DNA from: Megaleporinus macrocephalus
Taxonomy: Eukaryota > Chordata > Actinopteri > Characiformes > Anostomidae
Reading direction: 5' to 3'
Assembly (NCBI GenBank): GCA_021613375.1
Contig: CM038720.1
Location: forward strand, 3,515,182-3,579,181
DNA length: 64,000 bases
Shown: piece after piece, positions 12,229 to 22,962 of the stretch
Position numbering within the stretch: position 1 is the stretch's first letter
How the letters are laid out: every line of letters starts with the position of its first letter
Made by a program: the position numbers and the translations under genes
Notes under the pieces: model-generated
The model's input: only the letters and a program-made list of their open reading frames with translations
What the model was told of the DNA's origin: nothing
The model's database searches: none

Positions 12229-13020
12229 CCATCTCCTCATATCTACTCTTATTACACTCAGCTCCACTGACCATACAGGAGCTCCACTTATAGACTGTAG
12301 TTCATCTGATTCTCTTATACTTTATTACTCTGTTCTTTAATGATCAGGACCACCACAGGACCACCACAGAGCAGATACTATTAGGGAGGTGGGTCATTCT
12401 CAGCACTGCAGTGACACTAACATGATGGTGGTGTGAGTGGATCAGACACAGCAGTGCTGCTGCTGGAGAGTTTAAACGCTGTGTCCACTCACTGTCCACT
12501 CTATTAGACACTCCTACTACTTGCTGGTCCACCTTGTAGATGTAAAGTCAGAGACAGTAGCTCATCTGCTGCCTCACAGTTTGTGTTCCTCTAGTTCTTC
12601 ATCAGTGGACACAGGACGCCGCCCACAGGACACTGCTGTCTGGATAGTTTTGGTTGGTGGACGATTCTCAATCCAGCAGTGACACTGAGGTGTTTAAACA
12701 CTCCAGCAGCAGCAGCATAGCTGTGCCTGATCTACTCACACCAGCACAACACTAACTAACACACCACCACCACGTCAGTGTCTCTGCAGTGCCGAGAATG
12801 ACCCCATGGGGGGTCCTACGGGGGTCCTGACCATTATATATATACTTATAGTCTGCTCCTACTTATGGGAGGAATTGTGCAGCTTAACCTGAACCCTCTC
12901 TTTAAAAGCCTTCACAACGTGACCTCCTCAGTATTGACTGTTCTCCTCCCTAACCCTGAATATTTCGGTAGGGGTCTTAGGATCGGCCCTGTGGTGGTCC
13001 TGTGGGGGTCCTGACCATTA
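12164..13020. mobile_element. Fold-back repeat family, copy 2, with long inverted arms
   Basis: After a (TA)n run (12164-12223) the sequence forms a large fold-back. The left arm, about 12343-12476 (starting AATGATCAGGACCACCACAG), is the inverted complement of about 12700-12836 (ending GGTCCTGACCATTATATA). Each arm is about 135 bp, with about 220 bp between them. Both arms include the CAGCACTGCAGTGACACTAA-type block and the CACCACCA block. Another end fragment lies at 12985-13020. Confidence 0.75.
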
Positions 13021-13466
13021 AAGAACGGGTTGACAATGTATACAGAGAAACGGACCACATGTTAATGTAATGCTGCAGCAGCCAAAGACTTATATGATTC
13101 CATCTTTGTGCAGCAGTCTCACAGCAGTGTCCACATACTTTTGGCCAGTGTATATTAATTAACACTCCAGTCTGAGAGTGAAATGCTGTAAGTTTAGTGA
13201 GAGATGATTTTATGGAGTGATAAAGCTGGAGAGCGTCGGTTGGCAGCGGGTTTAAACGGCGCATGCTGTTTTATTGTGCAGTGTTTTACTGTAACCGAGA
13301 GCGACGGTGAGTAGGTGTCGCGAAAGAGAGGCAGCGACTCTGCGAAAAACAAGCAAAACACTTTCAGCTCGTCTGAGGCAGGAAAGTCGAGCCACTGTTC
13401 CCGCTCCTCTACACAAAGCTGCTGGTGTTCCTCCTCGTAACTCGTAATTTCTACATTCCTGTATAG

Positions 13467-14288
13467 CAGGGGTGTTTAATTAGAGTCAGTATGGTCCAGT
13501 TAGAGGAGATCTCCTCAGGCCGGTCCGGACCATCATCATTTCAACTTTCTTCTGATTCAGTGGTGTATCCTGTTTACTGAAGTAGTCTAGTATCAGCATC
13601 TTATACCATCAACTACTGAAACACCAACACATCACATATACCGTTCAGTATATTTCAGTATATTTACTGTTTAAATACTGAACTGAATTAATTATTTATA
13701 AACTAATAATAAATGTTTGTAACTCACTTCAATAAAAACTACATTTAAAAAAAACAGAACGCTTCTGAAAAAAAGTTCATCTTAAAGTGTTTATTTATAG
13801 AGAAAGTAAATAAACGAGTGTCTTCTTGTTAACTCAGCTTTACGGATTAACATGTTGGTTGTACAGAGCGGTATTCTCCAGAAGTAGACGAGCAGGTCCA
13901 TTCCAGAACCGTTCCAGAACCATTCCAGAACCGTTCCTGTTAAACACTCAGTTCTCTCTGTTCACTTTTCTGTTTTTAGAGCTCCTTATTCTTTCTGACT
14001 CGCTTTAGTCTCCAACTGCTGCTCCTCGCTTCCTACCTCACCTTCGCACGCCCCAATGTGCACAGATCTGATTGGCTGAGGAGCCTTTGATGATCTTCCA
14101 GCGCATGAGATTAGTCTCTAAGTTCATTGCGCCGTAAAGCCCGTATACCGTGAGCACTAGAAAAGCTCCGCCTCTTAAAATAAACACAGTCAACATTAAA
14201 TCATTCTCAGTAGTTTATCGGTTTGGGTCCACATTGGACAATGTCTGGATCCGGATCTGGACCGAGGCCCACCTTCTAGTGACCCCTG
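13467..14288. mobile_element. Non-autonomous hAT element with perfect 8-bp target duplication
   Basis: The element starts CAGGGGTG and ends ACCCCTG (short inverted termini). It is flanked by identical 8-bp copies of CTGTATAG at 13459-13466 and 14289-14296. An 8-bp duplication with CAGGG termini is the hallmark of hAT transposons. At 822 bp with no transposase frame it depends on a partner element. Inside are three tandem TTCCAGAACC motifs (about 13901-13935). Confidence 0.85.
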
Positions 14289-14504
14289 CTGTATAGCATC
14301 GCTGTCCAAAGAAAAGCTAGTCTCTCCAAGTGAATGTAAAGAGGTTTTATTCTGAGAGAGTTTGGAGCATTCCTATTGGTCCATCCATCATAAAACTATC
14401 ACAGGATATAAAGAACAGCTGCTCAAACAGTAAAGATAGCTTAGAGATGTAAACAGAGTGATCCGGAGTGCTTTGGTGTAAAAGGGTTATTTGTAGAGGC
14501 TGTT

Positions 14505-14865
14505 ATTGATTTTTATTGCTAAATGCTACTGATGCCATTTTTTATTGCTAGCTGCCACAGCTAACACTTCCATTGCTAGCTGCCACAGTTAAAACTTTCA
14601 TTGCTAGCTTCTACTACTGCCACTTTCGTTGCTAGCTGCCACTGCCGCTATTTTCACTGCTAGATGCCACTTTACTTGCTAGCTGCCGCTGATGTCACTT
14701 CTATTACTAGCTGCCACAGCTAACACTTTCATTGCTAGATGCTACTACTGCTACTTTCACTGCTAGCTGCCATTTTCATTGCTAGCTGTCACTTTTATTG
14801 TTAGCTAGCTGTTGCTGCTACTGCTAGCTGCCAGTGATAACACTTCCATTGCTAGTGGCTACTGC
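14505..14865. repeat. Degenerate 'TTGCTAGCTGCCAC' minisatellite
   Basis: About 13 diverged copies of a 24-30 bp unit built on TTGCTAGCTGCCACTGCTAC followed by TTTCA. Every copy contains the palindrome GCTAGC or a one-base variant. Confidence 0.8.
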
Positions 14866-15053
14866 ACAGCAGCTTAGCCCTCTTTCCAGGGCCGAGGTGC
14901 AGTAGAGGCAGTGAGGGGAAGGAGGTGGAGCACTGAGGCAGAGGAGGAGAAGGCCAGTCTGCTGTCGAGAGACGGAAAGGGCGGAGGGGCGGAGGAGAGA
15001 ACTGCTCAATATTTCACGAGGGAAGGCCAGCTGGAGCGTGCTATAATACACAC

Positions 15054-15760
<707 letters not shown>

Positions 15761-16084
15761 TTCTCTTAGAAAATACTTATTAATATCTGATCTCTCTTTC
15801 AGCCTCAGACAGATCTTCATACGCAGCTCCAGCTCATCACTCTGTCTGGATCACTGAGTTCATCACATCCGCATTAAATCTGAGCCCAGAGATCTCACAC
15901 CGTTTCCCTGTGTGTGTTTAGTTATGTGTGTATTAGTCGACACAACAGTCTGATAACCTGAAACACATTAACAGTGTTTTATAGAGTCCGCAGAGTTAAT
16001 CATTTATTAATATTAATAACATATTAATTAAGTGTTTAATAACAGTGCCAATCATTTTGAAGCTGACTGTGTACAAATCTGTAT

Positions 16085-16785
16085 GTAGTATTTATATGTG
16101 GGAGTTTGTGTGTGTGTATGTGTGTTTGTGTGTGTATTTGTATGTTTGTGTGTGTGTGTATATGTGTGTTTGTGTGTGTATTTGTATGTTTGTATGCATG
16201 TGTGTGTGTGTCTGTTTGTGTATGTATATATGTGTGTGTATGTTTGTATATGTGTGTGTGTGTTTGTATATGTGTGTATTTGTATGTTTGTGTGTGTGTG
16301 TATGTATGTGTGTGTTTATGTATATGTGTGTTTGTATATGTGTTTGTATGTGTGTGTATGTGTGTGTGTATGTGTTTGTATGTTTGTGTGTGTTTGTGTG
16401 TGTGTATATGTGTTTATGTATATGTGTGTGTTTGTGTGTTTGTGTGTATGTGTGTTTGTGTGTGTGTTTATGTATATGTGTGTGTTTGTTTGTGTGTGTG
16501 TGTGTGTATGTGTGTGTGTTTGTATGTTTGTGGGTGTGTATGTGTGTTTATGTATATGTGTGTGTTTGTGTGTGTATGTGTGTGTGTATGTGTCTTTATG
16601 TGTGTGTGTTTATGTATATGTGTGTGTTTGTAAATGTGTATGTGTTTGTGTGTTTATGTGTGTGTATGTGTTTGTATGTTTGTGTGTGTGTGTGTGTGTG
16701 TTTGTATGTTTGTGTGTGTGTATATGTGTGTGTTTGTATGTTTGTGTGTGTGTGTTTATGTATGTGTGTGTGTTTGTGTTCCTAT
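16085..16785. repeat. (TG)n/(TGTA)n domain
   Basis: About 700 bp of TGTGTG with TATG and TTTG interruptions. It is the reverse-complement composition of the CA domain at 6.1-7.2 kb. Confidence 0.96.
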
Positions 16786-16904
16786 TAGACTGTAATTGCT
16801 GATCTTATTGCTGTAGAGCATTTAAAGCCACGAGCCGCAGTAATAATCATCTATTAACTCCTACTGACTATTACAGCTTCATACATACTCACAGCTAAAC
16901 ATCT

Positions 16905-18258
16905 CTCAGAGAGAGAGAGAGAGTACAGAGAGAGAGAGAGTACAGAGAGAGAGAGTACAGAGAGAGAGAGAGAGAGTACAGAGAGAGAGAGAGTACAGAG
17001 AGACAGAGACACACAGATAGAAAATACTAAGAGAGTACAGTGAGAGAATACACACAGAGAGAAAATACTGAGAAAAAGAGTACAGAGAGAGAATACAGAG
17101 AGAGAATACAGAGAGAGAGAATACAGAAAGAGAGAGACAGAGAGAGAATACAGAGAGAGAGAATACAGAAAGAGAGAGACAGAGAGAGAATACAGAGAGA
17201 GAGAATACAGAGAGAAAATACTGAGAAAAAGAGTACAGAGAGAGAATACAGAGAGAGAGATAAAGAGAGAAAACAGAGAGAGATAGAGAGAGAAAACAGA
17301 GATAGAAACAGAGAGAGTGATAGAGAGAGAAAACAGAGAGATAGAGACAGAGAGAAAATACAGAGATAGAGACACAGAGAGAAAATACTGAGAAAGAGAG
17401 TACAGTGAGAGAATACAGAGAGAGAGAATACAGAGAGATAGAGAGAGACACAGAAAAAATACTGAGAGTACAGTGAGAGAGACACACAGAGAGAAAACAG
17501 AGAGAGAATACAGAGAGATAGAGACACAGAGAGGAAATACTGTGAGAGTACAGTGAGAGAATACAGAGAGAGAATACAGAGAGAGTGATAGAGAGAGAAT
17601 ACAGAGAGAGTGATAGAGAGAGAATACAGAGAGAGTGATAGAGAGAGAATACAGAGAGAGAGAATACAGAGAGTGATAGAGAGAGAAAACAGAGAGATAG
17701 AAACAGAGAGAAAATACAGAGATAGAGACACAGAGAGAAAATACTGAGAAAGAGAGTACAGTGAGAGAGACACACAGAGAGAAAACAGAGAGAGAATACA
17801 GAGAGATAGAGACACAGAGAGAAAATACTGTGAGAGTACAGTGAGAGAATACAGAGAGAGAGAATACAGAGAGAGTGATAGAGAGAGAATACAGAGAGAG
17901 TGATAGAGAGAGAATACAGAGAGAGTGATAGAGAGAGAATACAGAGAGAGAGAATACAGAGAGAGTGATAGAGAGAGAATACAGAGAAAGAGACAGAGAG
18001 AAAATACTGAGAAAGAGAGTACAGTGAGAGAATACAGAGAGAAGAGAGAGAGAGTACGGAGTACAGAGAGAGAGTGAGACAGAGACAGAGAGAAGAGAGG
18101 GAGACAGAGAGAGTACAGAGAAAGAGAGACAGATAGAGAGAGAGAGTAGAGAGAGACAGAGAGAGCAGAGAGAGAAAGTACAGAATGAAGAGAGGGAGAC
18201 AGAGTGAGAACAAGAGTACGGAAAGAGAGTACAGAGAGAGAGTGAGAGAGGGAGACAG
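16905..18258. repeat. Purine-rich GAGAGA/ATACAGAGAG domain
   Basis: About 1.35 kb of homopurine-like sequence built from AGAGAGAATACAGAGAGAGA and GAAAATACTGAGAAAGAGAG units. Longer segments are repeated (for example 17400-17530 and 17750-17830). It switches to a pyrimidine-rich strand at about 18260. Confidence 0.95.
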
Positions 18259-18259
18259 A

Positions 18260-18585
18260 ATACATTTTTTTCTCTTCCTCTCTCCCCTTCTTCCATGCTT
18301 CTTTTTCATGCTGTCTCTTCCAACCCCCCTTTCTCTCTCTCTCTCTCTCACTCTCTCTGTCTCTGTTGCTCACTCTATCTTCTTTTCTCCTTATCTTTCT
18401 ATTTTTTTTCCTTCTCATTCTGTAGTCTCTCTCTCTCAGCCTGTCTTTGTTACTTCCTCTGTCTTCTCTCTCTGTCTTTTTCCTTTTTATCTCTCTCTTT
18501 GTCTCTCACTGTCTTTCATTTTTCTTTCTCATCTCTCTCTCTCTTTGTCTCTCTCTCTCTCTCTCTTTGTCTCTCTCTCTCTCTT

Positions 18586-18632
<47 letters not shown>

Positions 18633-18965
18633 CTGTCTTTGTTACTTCCTCTGTCTTCTCTCTCTGTCTTTTTCCTTTTTATCTCTCTCTTTGTCTCTCA
18701 CTGTCTTTCATTTTTCTTTCTCCTCTCTCTCTCTCTTTGTCTCTCTCTCTCTCTCTTTGTCTCTCTCTCTCTTTGTTTCTCTCTCTCTCTCTCCTCTTTT
18801 CTTTGTCGCTCACTCTATCTTCTTTTCTCCTTATCTTTCTATTTTTTTTACTTCTCATTCTGTAGTCTCTCTCTCAGCCAGTCTTTCTTACTTCCTCTGT
18901 CTTCTCTCTCTGTCTTTTTTCCTTTTTATCTCTCTCTTTGTCTCTCACTGTCTTTCATTTTTCTT

Positions 18966-19019
<54 letters not shown>

Positions 19020-19308
19020 TTTTCCTTTTTATCTCTCTCTTTGTCTCTCACTGTCTTTCATTTTTCTTTCTCCTCTCTCTCTCTCTCTTTGTCTCTCTCT
19101 CTCTCTCTCTTTGTCTCTCTCTCTCTTTGTCTCTCTCTCTCTCTCTCTCTGTCTTTGTCGCTCACTCTATCTTCTTTTCTCCTTATCTTTCTATTTTTTT
19201 TACTTCTCATTCTGTAGTCTCTCTCTCAGCCAGTCTTTCTTACTTCCTCTGTCTTCTCTCTCTGTCTTTTTCCTTTTTATCTCTTTCTTTGTCTCTCACT
19301 GTCTTTCA

Positions 19309-19361
<53 letters not shown>

Positions 19362-19365
19362 GAGG
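18260..19365. repeat. Pyrimidine-rich CTCTCT domain with ~200-bp higher-order copies
   Basis: About 1.1 kb of CTCTCT/TTTC. Landmarks such as TCACTGTCTTTCATTTTTCT (18508, 18699, 18945, 19048, 19287) and TCGCTCACTCTATCTTCTTT recur, showing tandem duplication of 100-300 bp blocks. A shorter (CT)n run lies at 19622-19664. Confidence 0.95.
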
Positions 19366-19369
19366 GCTT

Positions 19370-19621
19370 TAGATGAGCAGTGCAGTGATGTGTGGAGGGC
19401 TGAGCTGCTTCTCCTAAATGCTGCCGGTGAAAGGAGATAAAAACTAATAACAGCCGCATGCAGAGCGAAGGAGCGCTACAATAAACGAGTAATAAGGAGA
19501 AAACAGAACAGCGCCGACGGAACGAGAAGGGAAAAAAAGCAATTTCACCGGAAACCAGCTCAGCAAAAGAGAATCTTCCCAGCAATATTACTTCACTGTT
19601 TGTCTCAGGGGCCCCTACCTC

Positions 19622-19666
<45 letters not shown>

Positions 19667-20040
19667 CTTTCTTATGAGAAGAGAATTGCTACCTTCCCTC
19701 AGTGATATCTCACATATGAAGATTATCCTTGCAGTTCTTTTTCCCGAGCGCTGAATGTGTTTATCCTGTCTGTCTGTATTCTACCTTATGGATGTTGTAT
19801 TGATTTAGCGGGTTACACGGCGGGGTCCGTTATTATTCACTGCATTAGACCCCCAACACCAACTCAACCGTCAACCGTCCACACTAATTATGCACAGAAG
19901 CTCTTCATTCAGATGTAACAGCAAACACAGTCATACACTGAATGAGTGAGTTGTGCTCATATTTTACTGTACGACTAACAGAGGAAGGTGAGAGTATGGC
20001 TGGGATGTAGGAACCGGATCTGGATACGTGGCACAGGAAC
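19370..20040. other. Non-genic stretch
   Basis: Apart from the (CT)n run at 19622-19664 there is nothing recognisable. No exon with splice sites is supported. Confidence 0.4.
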
Positions 20041-20044
20041 CAGG

Positions 20045-21625
20045 AACAAGATAGTTAAATAGAGACAATATGACAATAATTTAGTAAGGAAACAAGATAG
20101 TTAAGCCCTATCCATGATTTAGAAAACTGTGGGATTGAGATAATTATGTAGAGGTCCATACAGTAAGATAGGAGAACCAGATAATTAGGTCCTAGCCATT
20201 ATCTAGTAAGGAGTGGAAATGAGATAATTATGTGGAGACCCAGACAGTAAGACAGTAAGCTGATGAGTTAGTAAAGTATGGGAATGAGATAATTAGGTTG
20301 TGATTATGAGTTAGTAAAGTATGGGAATGAGATAATTTGTGATTATGAGTTAGTAAAGTATGGGAATGAGATAATTAAGTTGTGATTATGAGTTAGTAAA
20401 GTATGGGAATGAGATAATTAGGTTGTAATTATGATTTAGTAAAGTAAAGTCTGGGAATGAGATAATTAAGTTGTGATTATGAGTTAGTAAAGTATGGGAA
20501 TGAGATAATTAGGTTGTAATTATGATTTAGTAAAGTAAAGTCTGGGAATGAGATAATTAGGTTGTGATTATGAGTTAGTAAAGTATGGGAATGAGATAAT
20601 TAGGTTGTAATTATGATTTAGTAAAGTAAAGTCTGGGAATGAGATAATTAGGTTGTGATTATGAGTTAGTAAAGTATGGGAATGAGATAATTAGGTTGTG
20701 ATTATGAGTTAGTAAAGTATGGGAATGAGATAATTAGGTTGTGATTATGAGTGAGAAAAGGATGGGAATTAGATAATTAGGTCGTAATTATGAGTTAGTA
20801 AAGTATGGGAATGAGATAATTAGGTTGTGATTATGAGTTAGTAAAGTATGGGAATGAGATATTAGGTTGTGATTATAAGTTGTAAAGTATGGGAATGAGA
20901 TTATTAGGTTGTGATTATGAGTTAGTAAAGTATGGGAATGAGATCATTGATAATCAGTTAGTAAAGTATGGGAATGAGATATATGAGTTAGTAAAGTATG
21001 GGAATTAGATAATTAAGTTGTGATTATGAGTTAGTAAAGTATGGGAATGAGATATTAGGTTGTGATTATAAGTTGTAAAGTATGGGAATGAGATTATTAG
21101 GTTGTGATTATGAGTTAGTAAAGTATGGGAATGAGATATTAGGTTGTGATTATAAGTTGTAAAGTATGGGAATGAGATTATTAGGTTGTGATTATGAGTT
21201 AGTAAAGTATGGGAATGAGATATTAGGTTGTGATTATAAGTTGTAAAGTATGGGAATGAGATTATTAGGTTGTGATTATGAGTTAGTAAAGTATGGGAAT
21301 GAGATCATTGATAATCAGTTAGTAAAGTATGGGAATGAGATAATTAGGTTGTGATTATGAGTTAGTAAAGTCTGGGAATGAAATAATTAGGTTGTGATTA
21401 TGAACTAGTAAAGTATGGGAATGAGATTATTAGGTTGTGATTATGAGTTAGTAAAGTATGGGAATGAGATAATTAGGTTGTGACTATGAGTTAGTAAGGT
21501 ATGGGAATGATGTAATTAAGTTGTGATTATGAGTTAATAAAGTATGGGAATGATATAATTAAGTTGTGATTATGAGTTAATCAAGTATGGGAATGAGATA
21601 ATAAAGTTGTGATTATAAGTTAATA
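20045..21625. repeat. 43-bp minisatellite
   Basis: About 30 copies of a 43-bp unit (GTTGTGATTATGAGTTAGTA, then AAGTATGGGAATGAGATAAT, then TAG). Short-unit variants of about 38-40 bp alternate with full units at 20840-21300. The first 250 bp are diverged relatives. The paralogous upstream region of gene 2 (39770-40170) has only a few diverged units, so the expansion is specific to gene 1's upstream flank. Confidence 0.95.
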
Positions 21626-22020
21626 AAGTTGTGGCTATGAGTGCATGGTTGCAGAGCTGAAGAATTGCAGAACAGAAGTAACAAAAATACACTTTCAAAA
21701 CTGCATCAATTCATACATTCAGACCTTTTTGGAACCATTCCAACTTGGATTTAAAATATTTCAGAATTTTGTTTAAATAAAAATTAAAAGTTAAAGTAGC
21801 TTTTTACTGAGCAGATTTTAATTTATGATCCTCGCTAATTTCCTTTGTATGTGTGGATGGAGGTCTGAACAAGAATATTAAGGTACTTTTGTGTTCTGCT
21901 GTTAACAGTTCAAGCTTTGCTGCCATCTGCTGCCCGTTGGCATTTATTATACAGGAATATTGTAATAATGTATTTGAGGTGTAAATAGAGTGTTTGAAAC
22001 TGGGTTTTAATTTGAAATTG
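21626..22020. other. Gene 1 upstream flank, paralogous to 40175-40570
   Basis: The sequence from GCAGAACAGAAGTA onward matches 40187-40570, with landmarks such as ATACATTCAGACCTTTTTGG and GCTTTGCTGCCATCTGCTG. It is part of the segmental duplication that carries the promoter and first exon. Confidence 0.7.
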
Positions 22021-22025
22021 TTCAG

Positions 22026-22465
22026 ATGTGCTTTACAGTGGTCGTGATGGTGTTTACAGTGGTGGCGATGGTGTTTACAGTGGTGATGGTGTTTACAGTG
22101 TTGGTGATGGTGTTTACAGTGGTGGTGGTGATGTTTACAGTGGTGGTGGTGATGTTTACAGTGGAGGTGATGGTGTTTACAGTGGTGGTGGTGTTTACAG
22201 TGGTGGTGATGGTGTTTACAGTGGTGGTGGTGTTTACAGTGGTGGTGATGTTGTTTACAGTGGTGCTGATGTTGTTTACAGTGGTGATGATGTTCACAGT
22301 GGTGGTGATGATTACAGTGGAGGTGGTGATAATGTTTACAGTGGTGTGGTGGTGATTACAGTGGTGGTAATGGTGTTTACAGTGGTGGTGATGGTGTTTA
22401 CAGTAGTGGTGGTGTTTACAGAGGTGGTGGTGACGGTTTTTACAGTGGTGGTGATGTTTACAACA
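22026..22465. repeat. Minisatellite 'TGTTTACAGTGGTGGTGATGG'-type
   Basis: About 22 copies of an 18-21 bp unit GTTTACAGTGGTGGTGATG. The single-copy form of this motif occurs in a dispersed repeat at about 30808-31000, 41518-41730 and 45310-45500, each followed by CTACAACACAA. The array therefore grew from one motif of that repeat, and this repeat plus array separates the two halves of the gene 1 upstream flank. Confidence 0.88.
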
Positions 22466-22830
22466 CAAATATACACAATGCATTTACTATCAAACCCTCC
22501 AGTGAACCTACATGTGTTCTCTGTGTTTATATGAATGTTCATGGTAAAATCTGGAAAATATACTATTACTTTGGGGACTATTTGCTTCACAGTGCCCTGC
22601 ATATTGTGTATCCCCCACCAGTAATGGATTTCAAGGCCACAAGCTTCTTAAAACTGTCATAAAGCCATATAACCATATACTGTAATAACTTTCTGTGAGG
22701 GAGCTTTTAGAGGTGGACATTTGGTTCCATTCGCCACCACTGTGAACAGATCTGACTCACACCAAACCACTTTGAGTGACCCTGTTTACAGTTATATGCA
22801 GAAACTCTTGAGTAATTGGTGGTATTCCCC

Positions 22831-22962
22831 TGAGTCAGTGTTTATGCCTCAGGCTGCAAAACCCAACGCAGCAACGGGAAACGGAACGAAAGCGAAACTG
22901 ATCTCGGAGCGGAGTGGCTCGTAAACAGTTTCTTCCCGCAGATCCGTGCGAGGAGAAGCGGA
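22831..22962 (+). promoter_or_regulatory. Gene 1 proximal promoter: ISRE and AP-1 sites
   Basis: Positions 22888-22899 read GAAAGCGAAACT, a perfect match to the interferon-stimulated response element core (GAAANNGAAACT). It sits in a longer run of GAAA-like repeats (22876-22900) and lies 63 bp upstream of the ATG. TGAGTCA at 22831-22837 matches AP-1. The same block is preserved ahead of genes 2 and 3. IRF9/STAT binding is established knowledge for this motif; induction here is inferred. Confidence 0.75.

Noticed and set aside
22022..22534. Frames rich in VFTVV, GVYSGGD or HHHCKH repeats
   Set aside because: All come from the GTTTACAGTGGTGGTGATG minisatellite. Six-frame openness follows from the repeat, not from selection.
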